The translations under genes and the position numbers were made by a program. The notes under the pieces are model-generated. The model was not told the DNA's origin. It searched no databases and saw only the letters and a list, made by a program, of their open reading frames with translations. Source: JANRLJ01 sp033762735 (GTDB lineage Bacteria > Chloroflexota > Anaerolineae > Aggregatilineales > Phototrophicaceae). From it: 63,113 bases of DNA. This document shows, in pieces, positions 51,201 to 59,313 of the stretch. Within the stretch, counting starts at the first letter, position 1. Each line of letters opens with the position of its first letter. The DNA lies in the NCBI GenBank assembly GCA_033762735.1, contig JANRLJ010000165.1, positions 1-63,113 of the forward strand, written 5' to 3'.

Positions 51201-52307
51201 TGAGGAAGGGTTGGGGCAGCGCGGCGTCTGGCGGTGATTGCTGTGCGCACGGTAGGTGCGCCCCTGGAAGTGCCAGTTGAGCGTACCGTTGCGGAAGGTA
51301 ATCTGGAAGGCACTGTTGGGATAGAAGTTTGAACCGCTCGGACGCGCTGGATTATCGCTCGGTATACCGAAGTAAATCGGCACACGGGCGTCCCGCTGTG
51401 CGTCATTCAGCCCGCCGCCACTCAGACGGTTCTGATTGCCACGCGGAATTGTGACCGGGAAGTCATTGCGGTTGATAAAGCCAAAATGTGCAGTAAAGGT
51501 GCTGTCAGCATTCTGTGCCACGCATTCCACAATCAGGTCAATCGGCTGTGCCTGGTAGGCAGCATTACGGGCAGCAATATACTGATTGATGCTCCAGTTG
51601 ACCGTCTGACCATTGACGGTAATGACATCGTCACACGGGATCAGCCCCAGACTCAGGTTCACGACAAAGCGGCTGTAGCCCTGTCCGCGAAGCTGCTCCA
51701 CCTTTTGCTGAATTCGGGCGGCAATCCCGTTCGGGCCGTTCACCACAAAATTGGCTCCGGCGGTCACATCGACCTGGAATAACTGAACCTGGGTCAGCCC
51801 GGCTCCCAGGATGAGATCAGCGAACACCTGCTGCACCAGTTCACCGTGCTCACGGAAGGGGGTGAAGCTGTCCTCGAAGTCGTCCACAATCAGAATGGCG
51901 ACCGGGGTGGTGTTAAAGCCCTCACCTGCCGAAATTGCCGGGATGAACCGCAGCAGCCATTGCGCATTTGCCGGGTTGTTCTGGATTTCCTGCACCAGCA
52001 GTGCGATGGTGGAGTCTGCACTATCACCCAGGGCACCGGGCGTCAGGCCAAGCGCACCGGGCGTCAGACCGAGCGCACCGGGCGTCAGACCCAGACGACC
52101 AACGGTCAGCCCACCGAGGCGGCCAACCGTCAGCCCACCCTGCCCTGCAATTTCATCCGGCGACACAGCGCACGGAATCGAAGTGCCCTGCGCCTGTGCG
52201 GCATCGGGCGTGAGAACAAACGAAACAGAAAGCGCCAGCAAAAATAGAAGGGACAGTGTTCCATTCAAGAGCCACTGTCGGGGCAAAAACAAACGCTGCG
52301 TGTTCAT
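48282..52307 (-). CDS. Large secreted subtilase-like protein with bacterial Ig-like repeats
   Basis: A 1341-residue exported protein. Residues 1-38 are a signal peptide. A short-repeat stretch follows (two GLTVGRLG, then three LTPGALG units). The S8-like domain has candidate Asp in VAILIVDDF, His in REHGELVQQV, the strand VVNLSLG, and Ser in GTSYAAPFAGAF near residue 640. Between the His half and the Ser half lie two homologous ~105-residue modules (HFGFINRNDFPVTI and HFGYENENNQPVII), an unusual insertion. Then come two cadherin-like Ig repeats (ISVLANDTDPDEDTL, IMVLTNDTDPDGNSL), an anchoring-type domain, and two PKD-like repeats ending VVRVVAPPAPPAG. No sortase signal or membrane anchor is visible. 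Start: ATG 52307 agrees with the promoter upstream. Confidence 0.8.
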   Translation of the reverse strand: MNTQRLFLPRQWLLNGTLSLLFLLALSVSFVLTPDAAQAQGTSIPCAVSPDEIAGQGGLTVGRLGGLTVGRLGLTPGALGLTPGALGLTPGALGDSADSTIALLVQEIQNNPANAQWLLRFIPAISAGEGFNTTPVAILIVDDFEDSFTPFREHGELVQQVFADLILGAGLTQVQLFQVDVTAGANFVVNGPNGIAARIQQKVEQLRGQGYSRFVVNLSLGLIPCDDVITVNGQTVNWSINQYIAARNAAYQAQPIDLIVECVAQNADSTFTAHFGFINRNDFPVTIPRGNQNRLSGGGLNDAQRDARVPIYFGIPSDNPARPSGSNFYPNSAFQITFRNGTLNWHFQGRTYRAHSNHRQTPRCPNPSSNNGGYSAQQGSHNRRPVRPVLECVSYDASRNRYLAHFGYENENNQPVIILHGNNNKLTGGGLNATQLEARTPVLFGRANVIPNRPGRTQFFPNSAFTIEFNGSNLVWTLKGPDGQARTATASSNPAQRCPTIPQVNDYSLADFLFSRFGTNWEQALQQLLNNPEFDDPNLNDLIPLLQGYLNESAGESNFALIPFASSGNTAPVLGTYPLAPARFPQTIAVAASLGQREPDAPVAAYSHFGNVLAPGAWFNFGNELYGAGTSYAAPFAGAFASAFLTYADPDACNFVGENGSGRVPLVNPNVLDFNNARFNSLNSTWPLDCAPPTPNEPPVAGDDSGLTTTYRAPITISVLANDTDPDEDTLFIESVSDPANGQAVIVNEGTSITYTPDENFPGVGQVADETFTYTISDGEETATATVTVSVARLQLTSLCPRGAFRVTNPAAFPISFIWDVFNTELVGSGTVEANSQATFNAGAVTGTVRLFVDSVQHDVKGIINNCPPDAVDDTATTTANSAVDIMVLTNDTDPDGNSLSIVSATDPANGSVEVLAGGKVKYTPALNYVGTDSFTYTITDGQNPNEGQDTATVNITVNTPAPVTVCAARGATSVVSYVAGGNRDNGPIQTNRTDATKALGIPQFNDSSGAPINFVSLGFDNPSTETLEGVLVLYFDQAIFPNAFGPDITIAETTFGNLTFNQYPEKADIYASQDNETWVLVGEARLETSFDLPSGLSWAQYIKIVNTTDRTRFGGNARDVDGYDVDGVGACVTGPAPALVEAQPPVSAIIVNQPPSADAGADQMLVDSNGDSYETVTVTGFGADTDGSIIGVAWFDANAVQIGSEATLVLNLPVGQHVLTFGVMDNGGLTAGDQVIITVYPNTAPSANFGGLTEIEVVDIDSSGAEAVTLTPVVADVDGVIVSYAWTTDTGVVIEALPAPTVELAQGVHVVTLVVTDNGGAQATVTLVVRVVAPPAPPAG
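52030..52140 (-). repeat. In-frame 21-bp and 24-bp tandem repeats in the subtilase gene
   Basis: Three 21-bp units (plus strand CGCACCGGGCGTCAG core) at 52030-52092 encode LTPGALG three times, and two 24-bp units at 52093-52140 encode GLTVGRLG twice. Unit lengths are multiples of three, so copy changes keep the frame. The stretch lies just after the signal peptide. Confidence 0.85.
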
Positions 52308-52397
52308 ATGGTATTCCCCTGTCCTGTCTTCAATATAATGACCACGAACTGGAAGTGGAAACTGCATTCCAGATTTGTAATATGAGAACAAACAGGC

Positions 52398-52426
52398 TAT
52401 ATAAGCCCTAACCTGTCTCATATCAA
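52398..52426 (-). promoter_or_regulatory. Sigma70-type promoter of the subtilase gene
   Basis: On the minus strand TTGATA (52421-52426), a 17-base spacer and TATATA (52398-52403) give a good housekeeping promoter, about 90 bases before the ATG at 52307. It lies inside the longer open frame to 52574, which shows the extra 89 codons are leader. Confidence 0.6.
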
Positions 52427-52548
52427 TATGAAGTGAAAGAGGGGATATTGCAATTTGAGAACGGTTTGAATCGATGTTACATAAACGATTTTTTACGCCT
52501 TGAGGAAAAAATTTACCTATTACATAACGCAGATTCAAACCAATTGTG

Positions 52549-55500
52549 TTACAGCGTGAGAATCGTTTCGACAATCGTGCTAAGTTCCAGCGTCTTGCCT
52601 TCTTCGAGCAAAGTGTTTACCTGATCTTCGTTCAGTCCAGGCCGGACCTGTTCGAGAATTGCCAGAGCATCTGAGCGCATGTTATCAAAAAGGGCAGGAT
52701 GTGCTAAAGCCATGCCTAACCAGCGCAGTGCAGTGGGTTTGTCAAAGATCACCCCTGCCGCACCCATCACAACTTCCACCACCGTCGGTGTGGCATCGAT
52801 TTCCTGCGCCAGCCGCAGCGCATCCTGATAGTAATCGAGGGCAACCATCACATCGCCCTGCTGCCGCGCTACATGACCCAGCTTGACCTGCGTGGCCGCA
52901 ATGGACTGACGTTCGCCGGACGCGACAGACAGTTCGAGGCTTTGCTGGTAATAACGCTTGGCCGCCGCAAAATCGCGCTGATACTCGGCAATGCCGCCCA
53001 GATTCTTGAGAGCCAGCCCTACGCCGCGCATCTCACCAATCGCACGGCACATCTCCAGCGTTCCTTCAAAGTTGCGAATCGCAGTTGCATAATCGCCCTG
53101 TTCCCCCGCTGCCGCGCCCATATTCAGCAGCGCTATCGCGATCTTGCGCCGTTCCCCACTGATGCGCGCCAGTTCCAGCGTTTGCTCGAAGTAGGTATTG
53201 GCACTGGTGTAGTCTCCCTGCGCGAAGGCGATCAGACCCAGGTTATTCAGTGCGGTTGCCTCATTCGGCAGATTATGACCAGCACGTGCGAACGAGAGGC
53301 TTTCTTCAAGATTCGCTTTGGCAGCAGCGTTATCGCCCTGTTCAAAGGAGACAATCCCGATACGGTTCAGTGCACGCGACAGGCTGGCGACATCGTTCAG
53401 AGCGCGGCTGATCGTCAGGCTTTCCTGGCACAACCGAATGGCCTCGGCATATTGCCCCTGACGCCACGCCACATCCCCCTGCACATTTAAAGCACGCGCC
53501 GCCAGCAGTTGCTCGTTATCGTCCTGCGCCAGCTCCAGCCCCCTTCCAAGTCGTAGCGTCGCCGCTTCATAATCACCGAGGTTTTCCAGTGCTTCGCCCA
53601 GTTGAATCAGAATATCTGCCTGCTGCCGGGTATTATAGGGGTCAATTTCTTCCAGCAGTCGCAGGGCACGTTCAAAATAGGCCAGGGCATCGCCGAAGCT
53701 GCTGGTGTGCAGCGCAACTTCCCCAGCCTGGATGGTATAGTGTAGTTCTTTCGCCTTGTCCTGGGCGCCGCGCCAATGGAACACGAGCAGCGAAAGGTGT
53801 TCGCGGGGGTTTTCATGGAGCGCTTCCAGCGATTCGGCAATCGCACGGTGATGGCTGATGCGCTCGGCTTCATCCATATCTTCCAGGGCCGCATCGCGCA
53901 GCTTGTCATGGGTAAAGCGCCAGCGGTCTTCAACGACTTCCAGCACACCGCTGCTGTTGCAGGTTACCAGCCAGTTTTGCAGCCCTTCCTCAGTATCAAT
54001 CGGGAGTGTATACCCGGCCAAAACTGCCTGCCGAACAAGGTCGAGGTCGAGTTCACGCCCGGCCACAGCCACCAGATGCAGCAGTCGCCGCCCGTCTGCC
54101 GGGATATGGGAAAGCCGCCGCTGAACAATCGAACGGATTCCGCCTGCGAAAATGTTCGGTGGCAGCGTCATTCGCCCAACCATATCAAGGCTCCCCGCTG
54201 TTTCTGCCAGTGCACGGACAATTTCCACCAGGAAAAAGACGTTGCCCTCGGTTTCGCGCTGGAGCAGGCTGAGCACTTCGGAGTCACGCCCGCCTTCACC
54301 AAGCATGGAAACACTCAAAGCAGCGATACTTTCCTGGTTAAGCCTTTCCAGCCGCATATGCTGAATCCCGGGCAGTTCATCCGCCAGACCGGGGCGTTCT
54401 TCCGCACGATAATTGCCCACAATCAAAAGCGGCAGTGACCATACCAGTCCCATCAGTACCCGAAGCACATCCAGGCTTTCCGCCGTCCATTGCAAATCCT
54501 CCAGCAGCAGCAGAATCGGTTGTCTCTGCCGCTGGAAAACGCTTACAATCGTGCCGATCAAACGCTGCTTGTAATCGGCATCGTCCACATCAACAGCCTC
54601 AGGAACACTGCGCTTGAGGAGCTGCTCAATGTCAGGAATGATGTCCTTGAGAATACTGGCATCCAGATCATCCACGTCGGTCGAAAGCAGCAGACGGCGC
54701 AGCGGTTCCCGCCAGACCTGATAGGGCAACCCGCCTTCGGAAACGGCCTGCCCACGCAGTACCAGAACCCCCTGCACCATCGCACGAATCTTGACTTCTT
54801 CAATCAGACGGGTTTTGCCAACACCGCTTTCGCCGCCTATGAGCCATGCACTGCCGGATGGGTCATCACTGCGGATGGAGGCCAGTGCACTCTCCAACTG
54901 CTGCATTTCCGTCTCGCGCCCAACAAAGGTGGCCGCCTGCAGGAAGCTTTCGCGGATAGCGGCGGACTCGCGAGGAGCCTGCAAACCGAGCGCGGCGTTC
55001 AATTCCTGGAGCACTGTATAAGCATCGCTGTAACGTTCCTGGGGGGTTTTTGCCAGCAGGCGACCCAGAATCGTGCGCAGCGCGTTTTCAGCACGGGTAC
55101 GCTCGGCTTCCTGCTCAAGCACTTCATCCACACGAGGCTGAACTCGCGAAAGGTCAACCGGTTCGGTCACGACTCTGACGACCAGTTCACCCGGATTATC
55201 TGAAGGAAACGGATGTTCACCGGCGAAGACTTCATAGGCGATGACGCCAAAGGAATACAAATCAGCGGCAGGGGTAGGCTCGTCTTCCAGCATCACTTCC
55301 GGCGCCATATAAGCAATCGTTCCCGCGATTTCCATCGCCTGCCCCGGCTCGACTGCCAGACCAAAATCGAGCACTTTCACCTGATTGCCGATGACCACCG
55401 CGACATTACCGGGTTTCAGATCGCGATGCAGAATATTGCGGCGGTGCAGATAGGCCAACGCCTGCAACACCTGCGAAAGCAGATTGACCTGTGTGCTGAA

Positions 55501-55851
55501 GGGCTGATCTTCCGCTGCCTCCACGAATTCACGGCTGTTGACCAGCAGTTCCATCGTCACAAAAGGATGATTGTCTTCATCAAAGCCATAATCGAGCACA
55601 CTGATGATGTTGGGGTGACGCAGTGATGCAAGCACCTTGAATTCCCGCGCCAGAGATACACGAAAATCAACCGTATTCTGCTGCGTATCCATGGTTGGAT
55701 TGTCAATCAGCGCCGTCACCTGTTTCAGCGCGACAATCTGACCAGTCAGGCGGTCTAACGCTTTATAGACCGCGCCCATCCCACCCTGACCCAGCTTCTC
55801 ATGCAGTTCATACCGCTTGGCGACGAGCTGCTGTGTGTGTTCCGTCTGCAT
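52549..55851 (-). CDS. Ser/Thr protein kinase fused to AAA-16 ATPase and TPR repeats, second copy
   Basis: A 1100-residue paralogue of the protein at 7377-10955. The kinase (about 12-270) has GQGGMGAVYKAL, VALKQVTAL, HRDLKPGNVAVV, LDFGLAVEP and YMAPEVML. The AAA part (about 300-620) has GGESGVGKTRLIEEV and ILLLLEDLQW. Unlike the first copy, the C-terminus is an ordered row of canonical TPRs (ALNNLGLIAFAQGDYTSANT and similar, with about 40-residue spacing) from about residue 700 to 1050. TPRs of this regular type bind partner peptides. It is upstream of the secreted subtilase gene in the same direction, with its own leader between. Confidence 0.9.
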   Translation of the reverse strand: MQTEHTQQLVAKRYELHEKLGQGGMGAVYKALDRLTGQIVALKQVTALIDNPTMDTQQNTVDFRVSLAREFKVLASLRHPNIISVLDYGFDEDNHPFVTMELLVNSREFVEAAEDQPFSTQVNLLSQVLQALAYLHRRNILHRDLKPGNVAVVIGNQVKVLDFGLAVEPGQAMEIAGTIAYMAPEVMLEDEPTPAADLYSFGVIAYEVFAGEHPFPSDNPGELVVRVVTEPVDLSRVQPRVDEVLEQEAERTRAENALRTILGRLLAKTPQERYSDAYTVLQELNAALGLQAPRESAAIRESFLQAATFVGRETEMQQLESALASIRSDDPSGSAWLIGGESGVGKTRLIEEVKIRAMVQGVLVLRGQAVSEGGLPYQVWREPLRRLLLSTDVDDLDASILKDIIPDIEQLLKRSVPEAVDVDDADYKQRLIGTIVSVFQRQRQPILLLLEDLQWTAESLDVLRVLMGLVWSLPLLIVGNYRAEERPGLADELPGIQHMRLERLNQESIAALSVSMLGEGGRDSEVLSLLQRETEGNVFFLVEIVRALAETAGSLDMVGRMTLPPNIFAGGIRSIVQRRLSHIPADGRRLLHLVAVAGRELDLDLVRQAVLAGYTLPIDTEEGLQNWLVTCNSSGVLEVVEDRWRFTHDKLRDAALEDMDEAERISHHRAIAESLEALHENPREHLSLLVFHWRGAQDKAKELHYTIQAGEVALHTSSFGDALAYFERALRLLEEIDPYNTRQQADILIQLGEALENLGDYEAATLRLGRGLELAQDDNEQLLAARALNVQGDVAWRQGQYAEAIRLCQESLTISRALNDVASLSRALNRIGIVSFEQGDNAAAKANLEESLSFARAGHNLPNEATALNNLGLIAFAQGDYTSANTYFEQTLELARISGERRKIAIALLNMGAAAGEQGDYATAIRNFEGTLEMCRAIGEMRGVGLALKNLGGIAEYQRDFAAAKRYYQQSLELSVASGERQSIAATQVKLGHVARQQGDVMVALDYYQDALRLAQEIDATPTVVEVVMGAAGVIFDKPTALRWLGMALAHPALFDNMRSDALAILEQVRPGLNEDQVNTLLEEGKTLELSTIVETILTL

Positions 55852-56146
55852 GAAAGTTCTCCGTTCCGCGCTAAACTGGAAATAATTGTACTCCTGTTCT
55901 TCAAAATAGGGACTCTTCTGGACTTAAATGCGAGGTTCGGACCGGTGATGGTGCCCTGTCTCCGGCTCCGTTGCGTCCCTGACAAAGCCTTCCGGGAGTA
56001 GTGCTCCTGTGCGGACGCGGATAGCCCACCTGACCCGGTTGAATTCACCCATGTGCCAGTCCTCGCGGGTGGCCTTTTCTTCAACAATGAAGGTAGCGCA
56101 CATCGAAGCCGTTCTGATTTGGTTGGAAAATGGAAAAGGATGGGCG
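55852..56146. other. Divergent leader region, nothing clearly recognisable
   Basis: This 295-base gap lies between the second kinase gene (minus) and the SDR operon (plus). The frame 56009-56146 is open but lacks family features, and the SDR domain begins at the ATG 56147. No clear promoter, hairpin or RNA pattern was found. Confidence 0.4.
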
Positions 56147-57145
56147 ATGACACCTCCATTACATGAACAGGTAGTGGTAATTACAGGCGCGTCTTCCGGC
56201 ATTGGCCGCGAAACAGCGCTCAAATTTGCACAGTCAGGGGCGAAGGTCGTCCTTGCGGCACGCAACCGCACGGCACTGGAAACGGTCGCCAGCCAGATTG
56301 AGGCAACCGGTGGCGAAGCAACGATTGTGACCGTTGATGTCTCGAATTGGCAGCAGGTCAAACATCTGGCGGAACAGGCGATGAACACCTACGGGCGTAT
56401 TGATACCTGGGTGAATGACGCCGCTGCCAGCGTGTATGGCACTGTTGAGGAAACCCCGGTCGAAGAATTTGACCAGATTATTCACGTCAATCTGCTTGGT
56501 ACAATTTATGGTGTAAAAGCCGTCCTCCCGCACATGCGGGCACAAGGTGGCGGCACCATCATCAATATCGGTTCGGTGCTGTCTGAACGCGCCGTGCCGC
56601 TGCAAGCGGGTTATGTTGCAACAAAGTTTGGGGTGCGCGGCTTTACCGATGCACTTCGCATGGAACTCCAGCGTGAAAAATCGGGCATTCGCGTGACGCT
56701 GATTATGCCCGCCTCGATTAACACCCCCTTCTTTGACCATGCACGCTCGAATATGGAAACCGAACCCCGGCCTATTCCGCCGGTCTATCATCCTGAAATT
56801 GTGGCAGATGCCATTCTCTACGCCAGCCAGCATTACGTCCGCCAGATGTATGCGGGCGGCGCAGGCTTGATGTTCGGCCTGATGGAGCGGCTTAGCCCGG
56901 CGCTCTCTGACCGGATGATGCAGGTGATGAACTGGACGTTCAAAGCCCAGAAAGCGAATCAGCCCAATGACGAGCGCGACTCGCTGGAGCGTCCTATGGC
57001 CGGGCCAGGCCGGGTCGAGGGCGATTTCGGTCATCTGACCAAGCCCAGCATGTACACTCGCTACCGGATTACCGTGCCACGCTGGGCACAGATCGCCCTG
57101 CCTGCTGTTGCGCTGGGCGCATTCCAGATGTTGAGAAGGCGATAA
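56147..57145 (+). CDS. SDR-family oxidoreductase with C-terminal membrane tail
   Basis: A 332-residue short-chain dehydrogenase. VVVITGASSGIGRETALKFA (residues 10-29) is the cofactor site, WVNDAAASVYGTVEE replaces the usual NNAG, the catalytic Ser is in INIGSVLSERA, and Tyr/Lys are in YVATKFGVRGF. After about residue 250 a basic linker leads to a hydrophobic tail (WAQIALPAVALGAFQMLRRR), so it is probably membrane-anchored. Start: ATG 56147 has AAAGGA eight bases upstream. It leads an operon with a DUF2231 membrane protein 9 bases on and an F420-dependent oxidoreductase. Substrate unknown; lipid-like is plausible because of the anchor. Confidence 0.8.
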   Translation: MTPPLHEQVVVITGASSGIGRETALKFAQSGAKVVLAARNRTALETVASQIEATGGEATIVTVDVSNWQQVKHLAEQAMNTYGRIDTWVNDAAASVYGTVEETPVEEFDQIIHVNLLGTIYGVKAVLPHMRAQGGGTIINIGSVLSERAVPLQAGYVATKFGVRGFTDALRMELQREKSGIRVTLIMPASINTPFFDHARSNMETEPRPIPPVYHPEIVADAILYASQHYVRQMYAGGAGLMFGLMERLSPALSDRMMQVMNWTFKAQKANQPNDERDSLERPMAGPGRVEGDFGHLTKPSMYTRYRITVPRWAQIALPAVALGAFQMLRRR

Positions 57146-57154
57146 GGGGGCATC

Positions 57155-57676
57155 ATGGATAAGCCATACGTCAGGTCAAATGGGTCATCGACCCGGCAAA
57201 TACCTTCCGGCACACAGCTTAGCGAGCACGAGGAAATTCCGAGTGTGGCCGCAATTGCTGGTCACCCGATTCATCCGATGCTGATCCCCTTCCCCATCGC
57301 ATCTCTGAGTGGTGCGCTGCTTTCGGACATTGTGCATCTGCTGACGGATGAACCCTTCTGGGGGCAGGCCTCGTTCGTCCTGCTCGGTGTCGGCATCGCG
57401 TCGGGTCTGGTCGCTGGAATCGCGGGCGCAGTCGATTACTTCGGCATCGAAAAGGTGCGGTCGTTCGCGGCAGCACGTGTGCATGTGATCGGCAACGTGA
57501 CTGTGCTGGCGCTTTCCACGATCAATTTCCTGCTGCGCTTTAACCAGACCGCCGAAGTCCCAATGCCCTGGGGACTGGTATTGTCGCTGGTGAGCGGCAT
57601 TCTGCTGGTCGTCACAGGTTGGATGGGCGGTGAACTGTCATATCGTCATAAGGTCGGCGTTAACAGCAAAGGATAG
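57155..57676 (+). CDS. DUF2231 membrane protein
   Basis: A 173-residue integral membrane protein. The first 30 residues are polar; then AIAGHPIHPMLIPFPIASLS starts the DUF2231 domain, with conserved His residues in HPIHP. Four hydrophobic helices follow (for example ASFVLLGVGIASGLVAGIAG and VLSLVSGILLVVTGWMGGEL). The His pairs could ligate heme or metal, since relatives resemble small cytochrome-like subunits, but no activity is established. Coupled by 5-9 base gaps to SDR and F420 enzymes, it may provide or take electrons in the membrane. Confidence 0.8.
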   Translation: MDKPYVRSNGSSTRQIPSGTQLSEHEEIPSVAAIAGHPIHPMLIPFPIASLSGALLSDIVHLLTDEPFWGQASFVLLGVGIASGLVAGIAGAVDYFGIEKVRSFAAARVHVIGNVTVLALSTINFLLRFNQTAEVPMPWGLVLSLVSGILLVVTGWMGGELSYRHKVGVNSKG

Positions 57677-57681
57677 ACGTT

Positions 57682-58641
57682 ATGGTTCAACTCGGTTATG
57701 CCCTGTCTTCGGAAGAACATACCCCGCGTGATCTGGTACGGTGGGCGCAGCGGGCGGAGGAGGTCGGCTTTCCGTTTGCGCTGATTTCAGACCATTTCCA
57801 TCCCTGGGTCGATGCTCAGGGACACAGCCCGCTGGTCTGGAGTGTGCTCGGTGGCATTGCGATGTGCACCGACCGGTTGCAGATCGGCACAGGCGTGACC
57901 GCACCCATTATGCGGACTCACCCGGTCATTATCGCGCAGGCGGCGGCCACTATTGCCGCTATGATGCCCGGACGCTTTTTTCTGGGCGTTGGCACAGGTG
58001 AAAACCTGAACGAGCACATTCTGGGCGAACACTGGCCGCCGTTCGATCTTCGCGCAGAGATGCTGGACGAAGCGGTAGAGGTGATGCGCCTGATGTGGGA
58101 GGGCGGCGACCAGTCCTTCTACGGCAGCTACTACACCGTTGAGAATGCGCGGCTGTATACCCTGCCAGAAGAACCGATCCCGGTGATGGTGGCGGCTGCC
58201 GGGAAAAAGGCGGCGGAACTGGCGGGTGAAATCGGCGACGGGCTGATTAACACCTCACCCGACCGCGAAGTCGTGGAGATTTTCGAGCAGGCCGGAATGG
58301 GTGAAGCGCGGCCCAAGTATGCGCAGATGACCGTCTGCTGTGGCGCGGACGAAGCGCAGGCGCGTAAAACGGCACATCAGATCTGGCCGATTGCAGGCAT
58401 GAAGGGCGAACTGTTACAGGAACTCCCTACACCCGCCCACTTCGAGCAGGCGGTACAGATGGTGCGCGAAGAAGATGTGGCCGAAAGCGTGATCTGTGGC
58501 AGCGACCCGCAAAAGCATCTTGCCATGATTCAGCAGTATATCGACGCGGGCTATGACCATATCTATGTGCATCAGGTCGGCGCCGATCAGGAAGCGTTTT
58601 TCAGCCTCTATCAGCAGCACATCCTTCCCAAATTTCAGTAA
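57682..58641 (+). CDS. F420-dependent LLM-class oxidoreductase (TIGR03557-like)
   Basis: A 319-residue TIM-barrel enzyme of the luciferase-like group that uses deazaflavin F420. Supporting segments are GYALSSEEHTPRDLVRWAQR at the start, ALISDHFHPWVDAQGHSPLV, TGVTAPIMRTHPVIIAQAAA, GRFFLGVGTGENLNEHIL and VMVAAAGKKAAELAGEIGDG. These are typical of the glucose-6-phosphate-dehydrogenase-like subfamily, though substrate residues for G6P could not be verified. It indicates that the organism makes or takes up F420. It ends in a hairpin terminator shared with the convergent copper protein gene. Confidence 0.85.
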   Translation: MVQLGYALSSEEHTPRDLVRWAQRAEEVGFPFALISDHFHPWVDAQGHSPLVWSVLGGIAMCTDRLQIGTGVTAPIMRTHPVIIAQAAATIAAMMPGRFFLGVGTGENLNEHILGEHWPPFDLRAEMLDEAVEVMRLMWEGGDQSFYGSYYTVENARLYTLPEEPIPVMVAAAGKKAAELAGEIGDGLINTSPDREVVEIFEQAGMGEARPKYAQMTVCCGADEAQARKTAHQIWPIAGMKGELLQELPTPAHFEQAVQMVREEDVAESVICGSDPQKHLAMIQQYIDAGYDHIYVHQVGADQEAFFSLYQQHILPKFQ

Positions 58642-58666
58642 GGGGATAGAAATCGGATGATGTACT

Positions 58667-58688
58667 CAAGGGGCGCTCTGGCCCCTTG
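58667..58688. terminator. Bidirectional hairpin between F420 and copper genes
   Basis: CAAGGGGC (58667-58674) pairs with GCCCCTTG (58681-58688) around GCTCTG. A short TTTGATT follows on the plus strand. It lies between convergent stops at 58641 and 58704. Confidence 0.7.
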
Positions 58689-58703
58689 TTTGATTCTGCA
58701 CAG

Positions 58704-59072
58704 CTAGGCGGCCATACCCGCCATCATCCGGCAGGACTCAGCGCAGCGTCGGCACAGATCGGCACAGGCCATCATCTGCGAATCCCCCATGCCCAGCCGT
58801 TCACAATCCACCGCGCAGCGCTCACACGCTTCTGCGCAGACTCCACAGGTACGCCCGTGCAAGTTTGAACCGCGCAGCATAAAATTCGCGCTCGTCTGGC
58901 ACATTTCCGCACAGTCAAGCAGAATGCCGATGTGCATTGGTGAGGCGTGTTCCCCGCCCATTTGCAGGCAGTGCGCGACGGTCGCGAGACAAATGCTGTG
59001 GCACTCCAGGCAGTTCTGGATGCAGTTGTGCATTTCCTGGCTCAGATTCTGAATCCTGGTTATGTTGAGCAT
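58704..59072 (-). CDS. Four-helix-bundle copper-binding protein (Csp-like, DUF326)
   Basis: A 122-residue Cys-rich protein. It has about 15 cysteines in helical spacing: CIQNCLECHSICLATVAHCL, AEMCQTSANFML, CGVCAEACERCAVDCERLG and CADLCRRCAESCRMM. This matches bacterial cytosolic copper storage proteins, which load many Cu(I) ions inside a four-helix tube. There is no signal peptide, so the cytosolic form is likely. Start: ATG 59072 has AAGGAG seven bases before it. It is divergent from the copper-exporting ATPase, so the two probably share a copper-responsive control region. Length agrees with the family. Confidence 0.9.
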   Translation of the reverse strand: MLNITRIQNLSQEMHNCIQNCLECHSICLATVAHCLQMGGEHASPMHIGILLDCAEMCQTSANFMLRGSNLHGRTCGVCAEACERCAVDCERLGMGDSQMMACADLCRRCAESCRMMAGMAA

Positions 59073-59313
59073 GGAACTTCTCCTTATCATTCAACTGAGC
59101 CTTCCATTTGGAAGCGCTGGTGAGAGACAGGGCATACGACGGCGTGGGAGAATTCGTGGAAGGCTAAACCCTACCCTATGCGACGAATATAAGCGTTCGG
59201 CAAATCTCCAATGAGGAATGAGGCAACAGAATCAGGCTGAATGGCGCGTAAGGGTTTGGGGGAAAACCGCTACCATAGAAGTATGAAGAATGGATTTTTG
59301 TAAGGAGTTGGGG
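59073..59313. promoter_or_regulatory. Divergent copper control region
   Basis: The 241 bases between csp and copA hold CTTCCATTTGGAAG at 59101-59114, six-base arms around TT. It recalls CueR/MerR-type dyads (CTTCC...GGAAG), but I saw no well-placed 19-base spacer promoter around it. No regulator gene lies in the window, so it must be elsewhere. Confidence 0.4.

Noticed and set aside
52030..52140. Possible CRISPR or regulatory iterons
   Set aside because: The 21/24-bp periodicity is in frame and encodes LTPGALG and GLTVGRLG repeats of a protein.
52308..52574. 89-codon N-terminal extension of the subtilase frame
   Set aside because: A good promoter lies inside it at 52398-52426, and the signal peptide starts at ATG 52307.
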